Shown: positions 39,001 through 47,341, numbered from the stretch's first letter. The stretch: 64,000 bases of DNA from Ideonella paludis (GCF_018069865.1 NZ_JAGQDG010000002.1:372001-436000); one strand, 5' to 3'. Numbers and translations are program-made. The notes: generated by a model from the sequence alone, not told the origin.

Positions 39001-39170
39001 ACCATCGCCCGGAAGGTGAACGGCGGGTCCTCGTCCTGACCGAGTTGGAAGTAGGCCGCCAGTCCCAAAATCATCAGCACCACCATCAGGTAGCGCGTCA
39101 GCGGAGCATGCTCCAGGGCCCAGCGTGAAATATTGAAGCGCGTCGCGCCTGTGTCAGGGTTGTGGCTCAT
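36057..39170 (-). CDS. RND-family efflux pump inner-membrane permease
   Basis: Proton-driven AcrB-like transporter exporting drugs or solvents through a tripartite complex. The 1037 residues contain two repeats, each with one plus five transmembrane helices and a large periplasmic porter domain. The proton-relay aspartate pair in GLLVDDAIIAVEMM (TM4) is intact, as is the GMIMRNSVILIDQIEQG signature in the second half. The sequence looks closest to the TriC-like branch of HAE1-type pumps, but substrate cannot be read off. It follows its adaptor gene by 22 bases. No outer-membrane channel gene is adjacent, so a TolC-type partner elsewhere is expected. Confidence 0.93.
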   Translation of the reverse strand: MSHNPDTGATRFNISRWALEHAPLTRYLMVVLMILGLAAYFQLGQDEDPPFTFRAMVVQAFWPGATAQQMAEQVTDKVERTLQEVPNADILRSYTKPGESLTIIQLKDSAPGKEVSEAWYQARKRVNDMRHTLPAGVIGPVFNDDFGDVYGSIYALRADGFSPEELRVHAERVRSSLLRVTDVAKVELFGAQAEKLFIEISQKRLAQLGIDLNQVIGQLGAQNAVEGAGVLNAGTQNLQVRVGGALQNEDSLRQLPIRVVNPATGQATSLKLGDIAEIKRAYVDPPSVMVRHQGEQVIALGVSMAKGGDIIRMGKALQAKTAEIKAQLPVGIELSQIQDQPQAVSRSVNEFVGVLIEAVVIVLAVSFISLGLHTKPLRIDIWPGMVVGITIPLVLAITFVTMFYWGVGLHKISLGSLIIALGLLVDDAIIAVEMMVRKMEEGFDRKSAATYAYEVTSMPMLTGTLITAAGFLPIGLAKSSVGEYTFAIFAVTSAALVISWVVSVYFVPYLGAWLLKTKKAHDGEAHELFDTPFYSRFRALVNWCVEHRWATIGATLLVFALGIVGMGKVQQQFFPDSSRPELLVDLWLPEGSTIQESEALARRFEQRVAKEAGIQSVTAWVGSGVPRFYLPLDQVFPQANVSQFILLPTSLAEREALRKRLPEVLASEFPEARARLKLLPNGPPVPYPVQFRVVGPDVQSVREWADQAKAILRNNPSMRGVNDNWNESVKVLRLNIDQDKARALGVSSQSIAQASRVMLSGSVIGQFRDGDKLVDIVLRQPKEERDAITDIANAYIPTTNGRSIPLTQIAKIDFTWEPGVLWREGRKYAATVQGDVVDGVQGATVTAQVWPELQKLKAQMPDGMDIQIAGAVEESSKGQGSIAAGVPVMLFIMLTLLMLQLHSFSRTVLVILTAPLGIAGVAGALLLLNRPFGFVALLGFIALAGMIMRNSVILIDQIEQGRARGVATWDAIVEAAVHRFRPIVLTAAAAVLAMIPLSRSVFWGPMAVAIMGGLIVATALTLLALPAMYAAWFRVKR

Positions 39171-39192
39171 GCGTGAACTCTTTCGGCCTGAC

Positions 39193-40302
39193 TCAACGCG
39201 ACGCTGCGGATGCAGCAGCAGCAGCGGGGTCTTTGTAGAGGCGAACCTTTTGGCCAGGCGTCAGCACATGAACCCCCGCCGTCACCACCACCTCGCCGGC
39301 CTTCAAGCCCGAGGCCACCAGCACATCATTGCCATCAGCCGTGGCCACCACGATGGGTTGCTGCCTCACGGTCATCGCCGGGGTGTCCAGCACCCACACC
39401 ACAGACTGCCCCTTGGCTTGGGCCACCGCCGTCAGCGGCAGCCGCAGAGCGGCACTGGGCGCGCTGTGCGCCACCGTGACGGTGGCGGTTTGCCCCAGTT
39501 TGGCCGGCATGGCGCCGACATCGGCCTTGGCGAGGAAGGTGCGGGTTTGCGCGTCTGCCGCCGCAGAGACCTCGCGCAGCGTGGCCTTGTGCGGGGTTGC
39601 ATCACCCCAGAGTTGCACCGTCAATGCGCCGGCCTTGCCTTGCAGGGCCTTCAAGCTATTGACTTGATGCTCCGGGATCGCGAACACCGCGTCCCTGGGC
39701 CCGTCATAGGCCACGCGAACCACTGGCGTGCCGGCGGACAGCACCTGGCCGGGTTCTGCATCCACCGCCGTCACCACGCCCGATCGGTCGGCCACGAGGC
39801 TGGCATATTGAGCTTGGTTGCCCTGCAAACTGGATTGCGCGCGCGCTTGGTCCCATTGCGCTTTGGCCGACTTGGCGGCTGCTTCGCGCCGGTCCATCTC
39901 TGCCGCGCCAATAAAGCCTTGTGCGCGCAGCTCGCGGTAGCGGCGTGCGTCAGCTTCTGCCTGTTCATATTGGGTTTGTGCCGCAGTCAAGGCGGCTTTG
40001 GCCGCATCCGCGCCCAACTTCAAGTCCTGCGGGTCCAACTGGGCCAACACCTGCCCAGCCCGCACGCTGTCACCCAACTGCACGGGGCGGCTGAGCAACT
40101 TGCCTGCGACCCGAAAACTCAAACGAGACTCAGACTGAGCGCGGATGTCAGCGGCGAACTCGTGGCGTGACTGTGTGTCTCCGCCCCCCACCACCGTCGT
40201 TCTGACCGCCCGAATGGGCTCGACCACGGGCTCAGGTTTCGAGCAGGCCACCAGGCCCAAGGCGAGCACGGCCACAAGGCCTGCCAAGTGCTGAATCTTC
40301 AC
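39193..40302 (-). CDS. RND efflux periplasmic adaptor (membrane fusion lipoprotein)
   Basis: HlyD/AcrA-type adaptor that bridges the RND permease and an outer-membrane channel. Translation starts at a GTG (MKIQHLAG). The signal ends at a lipobox LVAC (Cys20). Beta-barrel and lipoyl parts (SFRVAGKLLSRPVQLGDSVRAGQVLAQLD) flank a helical hairpin (QYEQAEADARRYRELRAQG), followed by the C-terminal membrane-proximal domain. The 369 residues are typical. It is the first gene of a two-gene operon behind a strong sigma-70 promoter and palindromic operator. Confidence 0.93.
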   Translation of the reverse strand: MKIQHLAGLVAVLALGLVACSKPEPVVEPIRAVRTTVVGGGDTQSRHEFAADIRAQSESRLSFRVAGKLLSRPVQLGDSVRAGQVLAQLDPQDLKLGADAAKAALTAAQTQYEQAEADARRYRELRAQGFIGAAEMDRREAAAKSAKAQWDQARAQSSLQGNQAQYASLVADRSGVVTAVDAEPGQVLSAGTPVVRVAYDGPRDAVFAIPEHQVNSLKALQGKAGALTVQLWGDATPHKATLREVSAAADAQTRTFLAKADVGAMPAKLGQTATVTVAHSAPSAALRLPLTAVAQAKGQSVVWVLDTPAMTVRQQPIVVATADGNDVLVASGLKAGEVVVTAGVHVLTPGQKVRLYKDPAAAAASAASR

Positions 40303-40353
40303 CGTGAATCCTCTTTCTGCTGAGCTGCGGGGCTCAGCAACTTTAAATTAATG

Positions 40354-40396
40354 ACTGACTGGTCAGTAATATAGTGGGCCTGAACCCAACGGTCAA
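40354..40396 (-). promoter_or_regulatory. Sigma-70 promoter plus TetR-like operator of the efflux operon
   Basis: On the minus strand TTGACC (40391-40396), a 17-base spacer and TATATT (40368-40373) form a near-consensus promoter. Immediately downstream lies ACTGAC-TG-GTCAGT (40354-40367), a 6-bp perfect inverted repeat over the expected +1, typical of TetR-family repressor sites on RND operons. A TAATAT on the plus strand (40367-40372) may be the -10 of the divergent hpnC, so one operator could serve both directions. Confidence 0.7.
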
Positions 40397-40446
40397 CGCC
40401 ACTGTCTGCGATTCCACACGCCCAACAGGGGTGCGTCCCGGACGCT

Positions 40447-41301
40447 GTGACAATCGGCACGGTGAGCGTCGACCATTATGAAAACTTTCCCGTTGCCTCT
40501 TGGCTCTGCCCGCCTGCGCTGCGGCCTGCCATCACGGCCCTTTATTGGTTCGCGCGGACGGCTGACGACCTCGCGGACGAAGGTGAGGCCAGCCCAGAAT
40601 CTCGCCGCGCCGACTTGGCGGCCTATCGGCGAGATTTGCGCTGCGTTTACGACGGCCAACCCGTCAGCCCTCGCTGGGCGCCCGTGTTCGCCCCCTTGCG
40701 AGAGGCCATTCACCAGCATGGATTGCCGCAGGACCTGCTGGCGGCGCTGCTCGATGCGTTCGAGCAAGATACCTACAACCTCCCCTTCCCCGACCGCGCC
40801 GCCCTGCTGGCCTATTGCAGCCGCTCGGCCAATCCTGTGGGGCGCTTGTTGCTGCATCTCTACGGTGTCAGCCATGCCCAAGCCTTGCAGCAGTCAGATG
40901 CCATCTGTAGTGCACTGCAGTTGATCAACTTTTGGCAAGACCTGAGCCGAGACTTACCGCGTGGACGCCACTATGTGGCGGAAAGTGATTTGCAACGCTT
41001 TGGGATGCGCCGGGCTGACCTCAACGCGCTGTGCGCCAGCGGCGTGGCCACTGATGCGGCGCAAGCCCTGACCCGCGATTTGGTGCAGTGGGCCAAGGCG
41101 CTGATGCTGCAAGGGCAGCCGCTGGTCCACACCTTGCCTGGTCGTGCGGGGTGGGAGCTGCGCCTGGTCGTGCTCGGGGGCTTACGAATTCTTGAGAAAA
41201 TCGAGGCCATGAACTTCCACTGCATTGCTCACCGCCCGCGCCTGACCGCCTGGGATGCCCCCGTGCTCATCTGGCGCGCGCTTTGGATGCGTGCCCAATG
41301 A
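40447..41301 (+). CDS. hpnC: Hydroxysqualene synthase HpnC
   Basis: Trans-isoprenyl-diphosphate synthase-like enzyme. In the HpnCDE route HpnC converts presqualene diphosphate to hydroxysqualene. It has the two Asp-rich motifs (ARTADDLADEGE; INFWQDLSRDLPRGR) that bind diphosphate through Mg2+. The conserved HYENFPVASWL lies at the N-terminus. Two in-frame GTG starts are possible, 40447 and 40462; the latter gives MSVDHYENFPV and agrees better with relatives. The stop overlaps hpnD (ATGA). First gene of a tight three-gene operon. Confidence 0.93.
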   Translation: MTIGTVSVDHYENFPVASWLCPPALRPAITALYWFARTADDLADEGEASPESRRADLAAYRRDLRCVYDGQPVSPRWAPVFAPLREAIHQHGLPQDLLAALLDAFEQDTYNLPFPDRAALLAYCSRSANPVGRLLLHLYGVSHAQALQQSDAICSALQLINFWQDLSRDLPRGRHYVAESDLQRFGMRRADLNALCASGVATDAAQALTRDLVQWAKALMLQGQPLVHTLPGRAGWELRLVVLGGLRILEKIEAMNFHCIAHRPRLTAWDAPVLIWRALWMRAQ

Positions 41302-42146
41302 CGCCGCAAGAGTACGTGCAGCAAAAGGCTGCAGCCAGTGGATCGTCGTTCTACTACGCCTTCCTTTTCTTGCCGACCGAGCGCAGAGCCGCCATCACCG
41401 CGTTCTATGCGTTTTGCCGAGAAGTCGATGATGTGGTCGATGAGGTCAGTGACCCTCAAGTAGCGGCCGTGAAGCTGGCCTGGTGGCGCAAGGAAGTGGC
41501 CAGCGCGTTTGCGGGCCAGCCCAGCCACCCGGTGATGCAGGCCTTGCTGCCCCACAGTTCAGCCTTTGGCATCCGCCCGGAGCACCTGATGGCCGTCATT
41601 GACGGCTGCCAAATGGACCTGGACCAAACCCGGTACTTGGACTTTGAGGGCTTGGAGCGCTACTGTCATTTGGTGGCTGGCGTGGTGGGCGAGGTGGCCT
41701 GCTCGATCTTCGGGCGCACCAGTGAGCAAACCATCCAGTACGCGCACCGCTTGGGATTGGCGATGCAACTGACCAACATCATTCGCGATGTGGGGGACGA
41801 CGCGCGCCGGGGCCGCATTTATTTGCCCATCAGCGAGTTACAGCAGTTTGAGGTCAAGGCCCACGAGATTCTGCAGCGCAGCGCGCCTTGGGGCTACAGC
41901 GATCGTTTCCTCGCCTTGATGAATTTTCAGGCCCAGCGTGCGCATCGCCTCTACGACGAAGCGTTCGCGCTGCTGCCCGAGGCAGACCGCAACGCCCAGA
42001 AGCCCGGGCTGATGATGGCCAACATCTACCGCAGCCTGCTGGTCGACATCGAGCGCCAAGGCTTTCAGGTGCTGCACCAGCGCACCTCGCTGACCCCCTT
42101 GCGCAAGCTGTGGATCGCTTGGCGCACGCATTGGCGCGGCCGCTGA
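41298..42146 (+). CDS. hpnD: Presqualene diphosphate synthase HpnD
   Basis: Condenses two farnesyl diphosphates into presqualene diphosphate, the first committed step. Motif I CREVDDVVDEVSD and motif II NIIRDVGDDARRGRIYLP are intact in a 282-residue protein starting MTPQEYVQQKA. Its ATG lies within the hpnC stop, and its own stop overlaps the hpnE start (TGATG). Homology to phytoene synthase is normal for the family, but the neighbours point to squalene rather than phytoene. Confidence 0.94.
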   Translation: MTPQEYVQQKAAASGSSFYYAFLFLPTERRAAITAFYAFCREVDDVVDEVSDPQVAAVKLAWWRKEVASAFAGQPSHPVMQALLPHSSAFGIRPEHLMAVIDGCQMDLDQTRYLDFEGLERYCHLVAGVVGEVACSIFGRTSEQTIQYAHRLGLAMQLTNIIRDVGDDARRGRIYLPISELQQFEVKAHEILQRSAPWGYSDRFLALMNFQAQRAHRLYDEAFALLPEADRNAQKPGLMMANIYRSLLVDIERQGFQVLHQRTSLTPLRKLWIAWRTHWRGR

Positions 42147-43438
42147 TGGCTCCGCTGCGTGTGGCCGTGGTGGGCGCGGGCTGGGCAGGCTTGTCGGCCG
42201 CCGTCTCCGCCACTCAGGCCGGGCACCGTGTCACCGTTTTTGAGGCCGCACACCGGCCAGGGGGGCGCGCCCGCACCCTCCCCCAAGGCGATCTGCCGCT
42301 GGACAACGGCCAGCACATTCTGATTGGCGCCTACAGCCAGACGCTGGCCCTGATGCACACCGTGGGGGTGGACACCAGTGCCGCCCTGCATCGCATGCCC
42401 TTGCGCCTGATCGACCCGTCGGGCAAGGGGCTTTGTCTGCCCAGCGGGCCGACCACCTTGGCTTTTTTGCGGGGTGTGATCGCATGGGCGGACATGCCCT
42501 GGCGCAGCCGCTTGAGCCTGATGCGACTGGCCCTGGGGTGGCGCCTCTCCGGCTTTCGCTGTGCCAGCGAGGTGAGCGTCGCCCAGCTTTGCCGTGAGGC
42601 TCCGCCAGACCTGATGCAAGCGCTGATTGAGCCCTTGTGTGTCGCCGCGCTGAACACGGATGCCGCCCGGGCCAGCGGTCAAGTCTTTTTGAATGTGCTG
42701 CGGGATGCCCTGTTTGGCCCCACGGGCTCTGCTGACCTGCTGCTGCCTCGACAACCATTGAGTGACCTGCTGCCCGGGCGCGCCTGGGCCTGGCTGCAGG
42801 CCCATGGCGCTCAGCTTCATGCGGGCCACACGGTGCGGCAGCTCAAGCAAGACTTGGACGGGTGGCGGGTAGAGGGTCAGTCGTTTGACCAAGTCATCCT
42901 GGCGACGCCTGCGCGCGAGGCCTCCAGGCTGGTGGGAGACCTTTCGCCCGCCTGGGCAGCGTCTGCGGACAGCCTGCAGCATGAACCCATCGTGACGGTC
43001 TGGCTACGCGCTCAAGGGGCTGCGTGGCCCTGCCCCATGTTGAGCTTCCCAAGCCAAGCTGGGGCACCCGCCCAGTTTGGCTTTGACTTGGGCGCATTGG
43101 GGGGGCCTGCTCACCTCTTCACCCTGGTGGTCAGTGCGGCAGGCCCCGCCCTGGCCGACGGCCTAGAGGCCTGCGGCCAGGCCGTTCGCCAGCAGGTCTT
43201 GCAGGCCATGATGCCGGGTGCAGGCCAGCGGACCTCCGACTACGAGGTGGTGGCGGTCCGTGCCGACAAGCGCGCCACCTTTGTCTGCAGCCCAGGCCTG
43301 CAGCGGCCAGCGATGCAAATTGCACCGGGACTGCGCGCCGCAGGGGATTACGTCGAGGGGCCGTATCCGGCCACACTGGAAGGTGCGGTGAGAGCAGGAA
43401 GCACTGCAGCGTGCTTTGAAAGGAATCGGGCGATTTGA
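42146..43438 (+). CDS. hpnE: Hydroxysqualene dehydroxylase HpnE
   Basis: FAD-dependent amine-oxidase/phytoene-desaturase-like enzyme that reduces hydroxysqualene to squalene. The N-terminal dinucleotide-binding motif VAVVGAGWAGLSAAV is followed by PGGRARTL, and the C-terminal FAD segment GLRAAGDYVEGPYPATLEGAVRAG is present. 430 residues from the ATG overlapping the hpnD stop; a long in-frame extension into hpnD is rejected. No squalene-hopene cyclase gene follows, so the fate of squalene is not shown here. Confidence 0.93.
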   Translation: MAPLRVAVVGAGWAGLSAAVSATQAGHRVTVFEAAHRPGGRARTLPQGDLPLDNGQHILIGAYSQTLALMHTVGVDTSAALHRMPLRLIDPSGKGLCLPSGPTTLAFLRGVIAWADMPWRSRLSLMRLALGWRLSGFRCASEVSVAQLCREAPPDLMQALIEPLCVAALNTDAARASGQVFLNVLRDALFGPTGSADLLLPRQPLSDLLPGRAWAWLQAHGAQLHAGHTVRQLKQDLDGWRVEGQSFDQVILATPAREASRLVGDLSPAWAASADSLQHEPIVTVWLRAQGAAWPCPMLSFPSQAGAPAQFGFDLGALGGPAHLFTLVVSAAGPALADGLEACGQAVRQQVLQAMMPGAGQRTSDYEVVAVRADKRATFVCSPGLQRPAMQIAPGLRAAGDYVEGPYPATLEGAVRAGSTAACFERNRAI

Positions 43439-43513
43439 GGTCCAGGATCCAATTGCTATAGCGCAAATGCGTTTCGCCATGCAAAAATGCGGCCTTCTAC
43501 GCGGTATGGACCC

Positions 43514-44281
43514 ATGACGAAAAAGGACCCTCAGACTCCCAGCATTCAAGTCTTGTCCAGAGCCTTTGCGCTGCTGGATGTCCTGGCCACGCATCAAGAC
43601 CCGGTTCCGCTCAAAGAGTTGAGTGAAAAGACGGGACTACATCCCTCTACCGCCCACCGCATCTTGAATGATCTGGCTGCCGGCCGCCTCGTCGACCGGC
43701 CCGAAGCGGGGGCGTACCGCTTGGGCATGCGTTTGCTGGAGTTGGGCAATTTGGTCAAGGCGCGGCTGGATGTCCGGGATGCCGCCATTGGCCCGATGCG
43801 TGAGCTGCACAAACTCACCCACCAACCCGTCAATCTGTCTGTGCGGCAGGGCGACGAAATTGTGTACATCGAGCGGACCTACAGCGAGCGCTCCGGCATG
43901 CAGGTGGTGCGCGCTGTGGGTGGCCGTGCGCCCTTGCATTTAACCTCTGTCGGCAAGCTCTTCTTGGCTCACGAAGACCCGCAGCGGGTTCGGGCCTATG
44001 CCACCCGCACGGGGCTGGCTGGCCACACCCGAAACAGCCTCACCGACCTGGCTGCCTTGGAGCGCGAGTTGGCTCGCGTGCGGCGCGACGCTGTCGCGCG
44101 TGACGATGAAGAGTTGGAGTTGGGCGTCCGCTGCATGGCTGCCGGAATCTTTGACGACCAAGGCAAATTGGTGGCCGGTCTCTCAGTCTCTGCGCCCGCT
44201 GACAGACTGGAAGAAAGCTGGCTGGACCGAGTCAAAGGCACGGCCAGTCAGATCTCTCAGTCCTTGGGCTTTCGAGGCTAA
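43514..44281 (+). CDS. IclR-family transcriptional regulator
   Basis: Dimeric regulator with an N-terminal winged helix-turn-helix (about residues 12-75, SRAFALLDVLATHQDPVPLKELSEKTGLHPSTAHRI across it) and a C-terminal effector-binding GAF-like domain (VVRAVGGRAPLHLTSVGK, GVRCMAAGIFDDQGK). Start MTKKDPQTPS gives 255 residues; an ATG nine codons upstream is possible. Local target and effector are unknown. It follows hpnE by 75 bases with an intervening TATAGC -10-like element and is probably transcribed on its own. Confidence 0.9.
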   Translation: MTKKDPQTPSIQVLSRAFALLDVLATHQDPVPLKELSEKTGLHPSTAHRILNDLAAGRLVDRPEAGAYRLGMRLLELGNLVKARLDVRDAAIGPMRELHKLTHQPVNLSVRQGDEIVYIERTYSERSGMQVVRAVGGRAPLHLTSVGKLFLAHEDPQRVRAYATRTGLAGHTRNSLTDLAALERELARVRRDAVARDDEELELGVRCMAAGIFDDQGKLVAGLSVSAPADRLEESWLDRVKGTASQISQSLGFRG

Positions 44282-44295
44282 GCCGCTCAGGGCAC

Positions 44296-44326
44296 AAAAA
44301 AGCCAGATCATTGATCTGGCTTTTTT
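44296..44326. terminator. Bidirectional terminator between iclR gene and pbpG
   Basis: AAAAAAGCCAGATCA and TGATCTGGCTTTTTT form a 15-bp near-perfect hairpin with A-run and T-run on either side, between two convergent genes. It can act on both strands. Confidence 0.92.
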
Positions 44327-44349
44327 CTGGGGAAGGTATCCGGCGAAGG

Positions 44350-45561
44350 TCAGCGTACTGCGCTTTGAACCACTGGGGCCCCAACCGGTGTGTTGAGCAC
44401 ACCCAGGCGACGGCCCGAAGACCCCATGCTGACGACATCCGAGGACATCAGCCACTGACGAATCCGCTCGGCATCGCCAATCCGGGAATACTTGCCCGCT
44501 GAATCAAGCAGCACCAAGATCAGCTTTCTGCCGGCCAATTGCGCCTGCATCACCAAGCATTGACCGGCCTCACTGATGTACCCCGTCTTCTGCAATCCGA
44601 TGTCCCAGTTGGGGTTGAGCACCAAGCGGTTGGTCGTGTGGTAGTTCAATTGGCGCTGGCCTACGCTCACTTGGTATTCCGGCGAGGTCGATAACTCGCG
44701 GATCAGCGGAAAGTTATAGGCGGCCTTCACCAAGGTGGCCAAATCTTGGGCGCTCGATTGATTCTGGCTGGACAAGCCCGTCGGCTCCACATAGCGGGTG
44801 TCGTGCATGCCCAATTGACGCGCCTTGCTGTTCATCGCCGCCACGAAAGATGACAGGCCGCCAGGATGGTGGCGCCCCAAGGCATTCGCAGCCCGGTTCT
44901 CGGATGACATCAACGCCAAGTGGAGCATCTCGCCGCGGGTCAGCTGACTGCCAACCTGCAAGCGGGACGAACTGCCCTTTTCGGTGTCGACATCGTCTTG
45001 TGAAATGGTCAGTACTTCTTGCAGTGACTGCTGAGACTCACTGACCACCACCGCCGTCATCAGCTTGGTGATCGAGGCAATCGGGAGCACTGCTTGCGAG
45101 TTCTTGCTGATCAAGACCTCATTGGTGTCTTGATCCAACACATAGGCCACACTGGACTTCAAGGACAAAGGATCCTGCGTGTCGTGCAAGCCGTAAAGCT
45201 GGCCAAAGGACTGGCGTGCCGGCTCAGCAGGCAAGCGCACCACTGACCGCTTGGCTGCGACTGCCGCCTTGCCCTTGCCGCGACTGGAGACCACCGAGCG
45301 CGATGCAGCCGCGCGGCTTGACGACACTCGAGCTTTAGACCCGCTGCCGGCCGAGGCGGACTTGGCGGATTTACTCGACTTGGAAGCCTTGGCGTTTGCC
45401 GCAGCTTTTGACGGGGCCGACTTGGCACTGGCCGAGGACTTCCCCTTTGTCGAGGCCTCTGCCGGGGAAACGCCCAAGGTCAGGGTCAGCGCGACAGCAC
45501 AAGCCGCCCCCAAAAGAGGCTGCAAGCAGCTTGCAATGCTGTGAGAGAGGAACTTCTGCAT
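44350..45561 (-). CDS. pbpG: D-alanyl-D-alanine endopeptidase (PBP7-like)
   Basis: Low-molecular-mass penicillin-binding protein that trims peptidoglycan cross-links in the periplasm. After a signal peptide (MQKFLSHSIAS to SPAEA) comes an unusual Ser/Ala/Lys-rich low-complexity stretch (about residues 38-115). The serine peptidase S11 domain then carries SITK (about residue 160), the SEN motif (MSSENRAANALG) and QKTGY. In total 403 residues, longer than E. coli PbpG because of the linker. Upstream lies a TTGCGT-17-TAGACT promoter. Confidence 0.92.
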   Translation of the reverse strand: MQKFLSHSIASCLQPLLGAACAVALTLTLGVSPAEASTKGKSSASAKSAPSKAAANAKASKSSKSAKSASAGSGSKARVSSSRAAASRSVVSSRGKGKAAVAAKRSVVRLPAEPARQSFGQLYGLHDTQDPLSLKSSVAYVLDQDTNEVLISKNSQAVLPIASITKLMTAVVVSESQQSLQEVLTISQDDVDTEKGSSSRLQVGSQLTRGEMLHLALMSSENRAANALGRHHPGGLSSFVAAMNSKARQLGMHDTRYVEPTGLSSQNQSSAQDLATLVKAAYNFPLIRELSTSPEYQVSVGQRQLNYHTTNRLVLNPNWDIGLQKTGYISEAGQCLVMQAQLAGRKLILVLLDSAGKYSRIGDAERIRQWLMSSDVVSMGSSGRRLGVLNTPVGAPVVQSAVR

Positions 45562-45601
45562 GGCTATGGGGCGCTCAGAGCGCGTCGCGCGCGTTGGGTG
45601 G

Positions 45602-45646
45602 AGTCTATTGGAAACCAAAAAAACACGCAATATCAAAAACTTGCGT
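45602..45646 (-). promoter_or_regulatory. Candidate pbpG promoter with flanking inverted repeat
   Basis: On the minus strand TTGCGT (45625-45630), 17 bases and TAGACT (45602-45607) form a plausible sigma-70 promoter in an AT-rich tract. ACGCAA (45625-45630) and TTGCGT (45641-45646) make a 6-bp inverted repeat over the -35 and could bind a regulator. Confidence 0.5.
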
Positions 45647-45689
45647 CAATTTCCTCAAGTGCTAATACGCTCGATGAGCAGGCCGCAAG

Positions 45690-45713
45690 CCTTGGCGACA
45701 AGAGTCGCCAAGG
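45690..45713 (-). terminator. Hairpin downstream of leuA
   Basis: CCTTGGCGAC and GTCGCCAAGG pair perfectly over 10 bp with a TCTT loop, 13 bases after the leuA stop. No T-run follows, so it may be a 3'-end stabiliser or weak terminator. Confidence 0.55.
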
Positions 45714-45725
45714 GATAAGAAGCAC

Positions 45726-47267
45726 TCAACCCTGTGCAGCGACCCGCTCAGTGTTGGAGTGCAACTTATTCAGCGCCGACAAATAGGCTTTCGCAGAGGC
45801 CACCACAATGTCAGGGTCGGCACCGACACCGTTGACCACACGACCGCCATGCTGAAGACGCACTGTCACCTCGCCCTGTGATTCTGTGCTGCCCGACGTG
45901 ATGGCATTGACCGAATACAGCAGCATTTCAGCGCCACTTTGAACCACGCTTTCAATGGCACGTAGGCTGGCATCGACCGGGCCGTTGCCCTCACTGTGCA
46001 CAGAATGCTCTGCGTCACCAATGGCCAGAGTCACAGAAGCTTGTGGGCGCTCGCCGGTTTCAGAGCGTTGCGCCAAAGAGATCAAGCGGAAGTGTTCTTT
46101 GACAGCGGTCACGCTCTCGTCAGAGACCAGCGCAATGATGTCTTCATCAAAGATTTCGCTCTTGCGGTCTGCGAGGTCTTTGAAACGGGTGAACGCCGCG
46201 TTGATCTCGCCCTCAGACTCCAACTCAATGCCCAACTCTTGCAGCCGCTGCTTGAAGGCATTGCGCCCAGAGAGCTTGCCCAGCACGATCTTGTTGGCTG
46301 CCCAGCCCACATCTTCTGCTCGCATGATTTCGTAGGTGTCGCGGGCCTTCAAGACGCCGTCCTGGTGAATGCCCGAAGCGTGCGCAAAGGCGTTTGCGCC
46401 CACGACCGCCTTGTTGGGCTGCACCACAAAGCCAGTGGTCTGACTGACCATGCGTGAGGCCGGCATGATCTGGGTGGTGTCAATACCGACCTCCAAGCCA
46501 AAATGATCCCGCCGGGTACGGATGGCCATCACCACTTCTTCCAGCGCGCAGTTACCGGCTCGCTCACCCAGGCCGTTAATGGTGCATTCAATCTGGCGAG
46601 CGCCACCAATCTTCACACCCGCCAAAGAATTCGCCACAGCCATGCCCAAATCGTTATGGCAATGAACCGACCAAATGGCCTTGTCAGAATTGGGCACGCG
46701 CTCACGCAAATTGCGAATGAACTCGCCGTACAACTCAGGAATCGCGTATCCCACGGTATCGGGGATATTGATGGTGGTAGCGCCTTCCGCAATCACGGCC
46801 TCAAGGACCCGGCACAAAAAGTCTGGCTCAGAGCGATAACCATCCTCCGGCGAAAACTCAATATCGCCGCACAGATTGCGCGCAAACCGCACCGCCAGCT
46901 TGGCTTGCTCAAACACCTGGTCTGGCGACATGCGGAGCTTTTTCTCCATATGCAATGGGCTCGTCGCGATGAAGGTGTGGATCCGAGCCCGGTTGGCCCC
47001 AGCCAATGCCTCGGCGGCACGGGAGATATCTCGGTCATTGGCGCGCGCCAGTGAGCAAACGGTGGAGTCCTTGATGTGATCGGCAATCGTCTTGACGGCC
47101 TCGAAATCCCCGTTAGAAGAGGCTGCAAAGCCGGCTTCGATCACGTCCACGCGCAGACGTTCCAGTTGACGGGCAATGCGCAGCTTTTCATCGCGGGTCA
47201 TGGAAGCGCCGGGCGATTGCTCGCCGTCACGCAAAGTCGTGTCGAAAATGATCAGCTTGTCACTCAT
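45726..47267 (-). CDS. leuA: 2-isopropylmalate synthase
   Basis: First committed enzyme of leucine synthesis: acetyl-CoA plus 2-oxoisovalerate gives 2-isopropylmalate. The 513-residue long form has a TIM-barrel with [15 protein letters not shown] (residues 9-23), metal-binding His residues in [14 protein letters not shown] and the catalytic-region [15 protein letters not shown]-terminal leucine-sensing regulatory domain follows. A GGAG site lies 7 bases before the ATG. Its leader is a transcription attenuator, so control is both allosteric and transcriptional. Confidence 0.97.
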   Translation of the reverse strand: MSDKLIIFDTTLRDGEQSPGASMTRDEKLRIARQLERLRVDVIEAGFAASSNGDFEAVKTIADHIKDSTVCSLARANDRDISRAAEALAGANRARIHTFIATSPLHMEKKLRMSPDQVFEQAKLAVRFARNLCGDIEFSPEDGYRSEPDFLCRVLEAVIAEGATTINIPDTVGYAIPELYGEFIRNLRERVPNSDKAIWSVHCHNDLGMAVANSLAGVKIGGARQIECTINGLGERAGNCALEEVVMAIRTRRDHFGLEVGIDTTQIMPASRMVSQTTGFVVQPNKAVVGANAFAHASGIHQDGVLKARDTYEIMRAEDVGWAANKIVLGKLSGRNAFKQRLQELGIELESEGEINAAFTRFKDLADRKSEIFDEDIIALVSDESVTAVKEHFRLISLAQRSETGERPQASVTLAIGDAEHSVHSEGNGPVDASLRAIESVVQSGAEMLLYSVNAITSGSTESQGEVTVRLQHGGRVVNGVGADPDIVVASAKAYLSALNKLHSNTERVAAQG

Positions 47268-47307
47268 GGATAGCTCCAGGATTAGGCGATGTGCACGCAG
47301 CCCGAAT

Positions 47308-47341
47308 GAAAACGGCCCGCTGCGTTGCGCTGGCGGGCCGT
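47308..47341 (-). terminator. leuA attenuator terminator
   Basis: ACGGCCCGC and GCGGGCCGT form a 9-bp stem around CAGCGCAACGCA, followed by TTTCATT, 40 bases before leuA. The ascending arm can alternatively pair with GCGGGC inside the leader peptide gene, giving an antiterminator. Confidence 0.85.
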
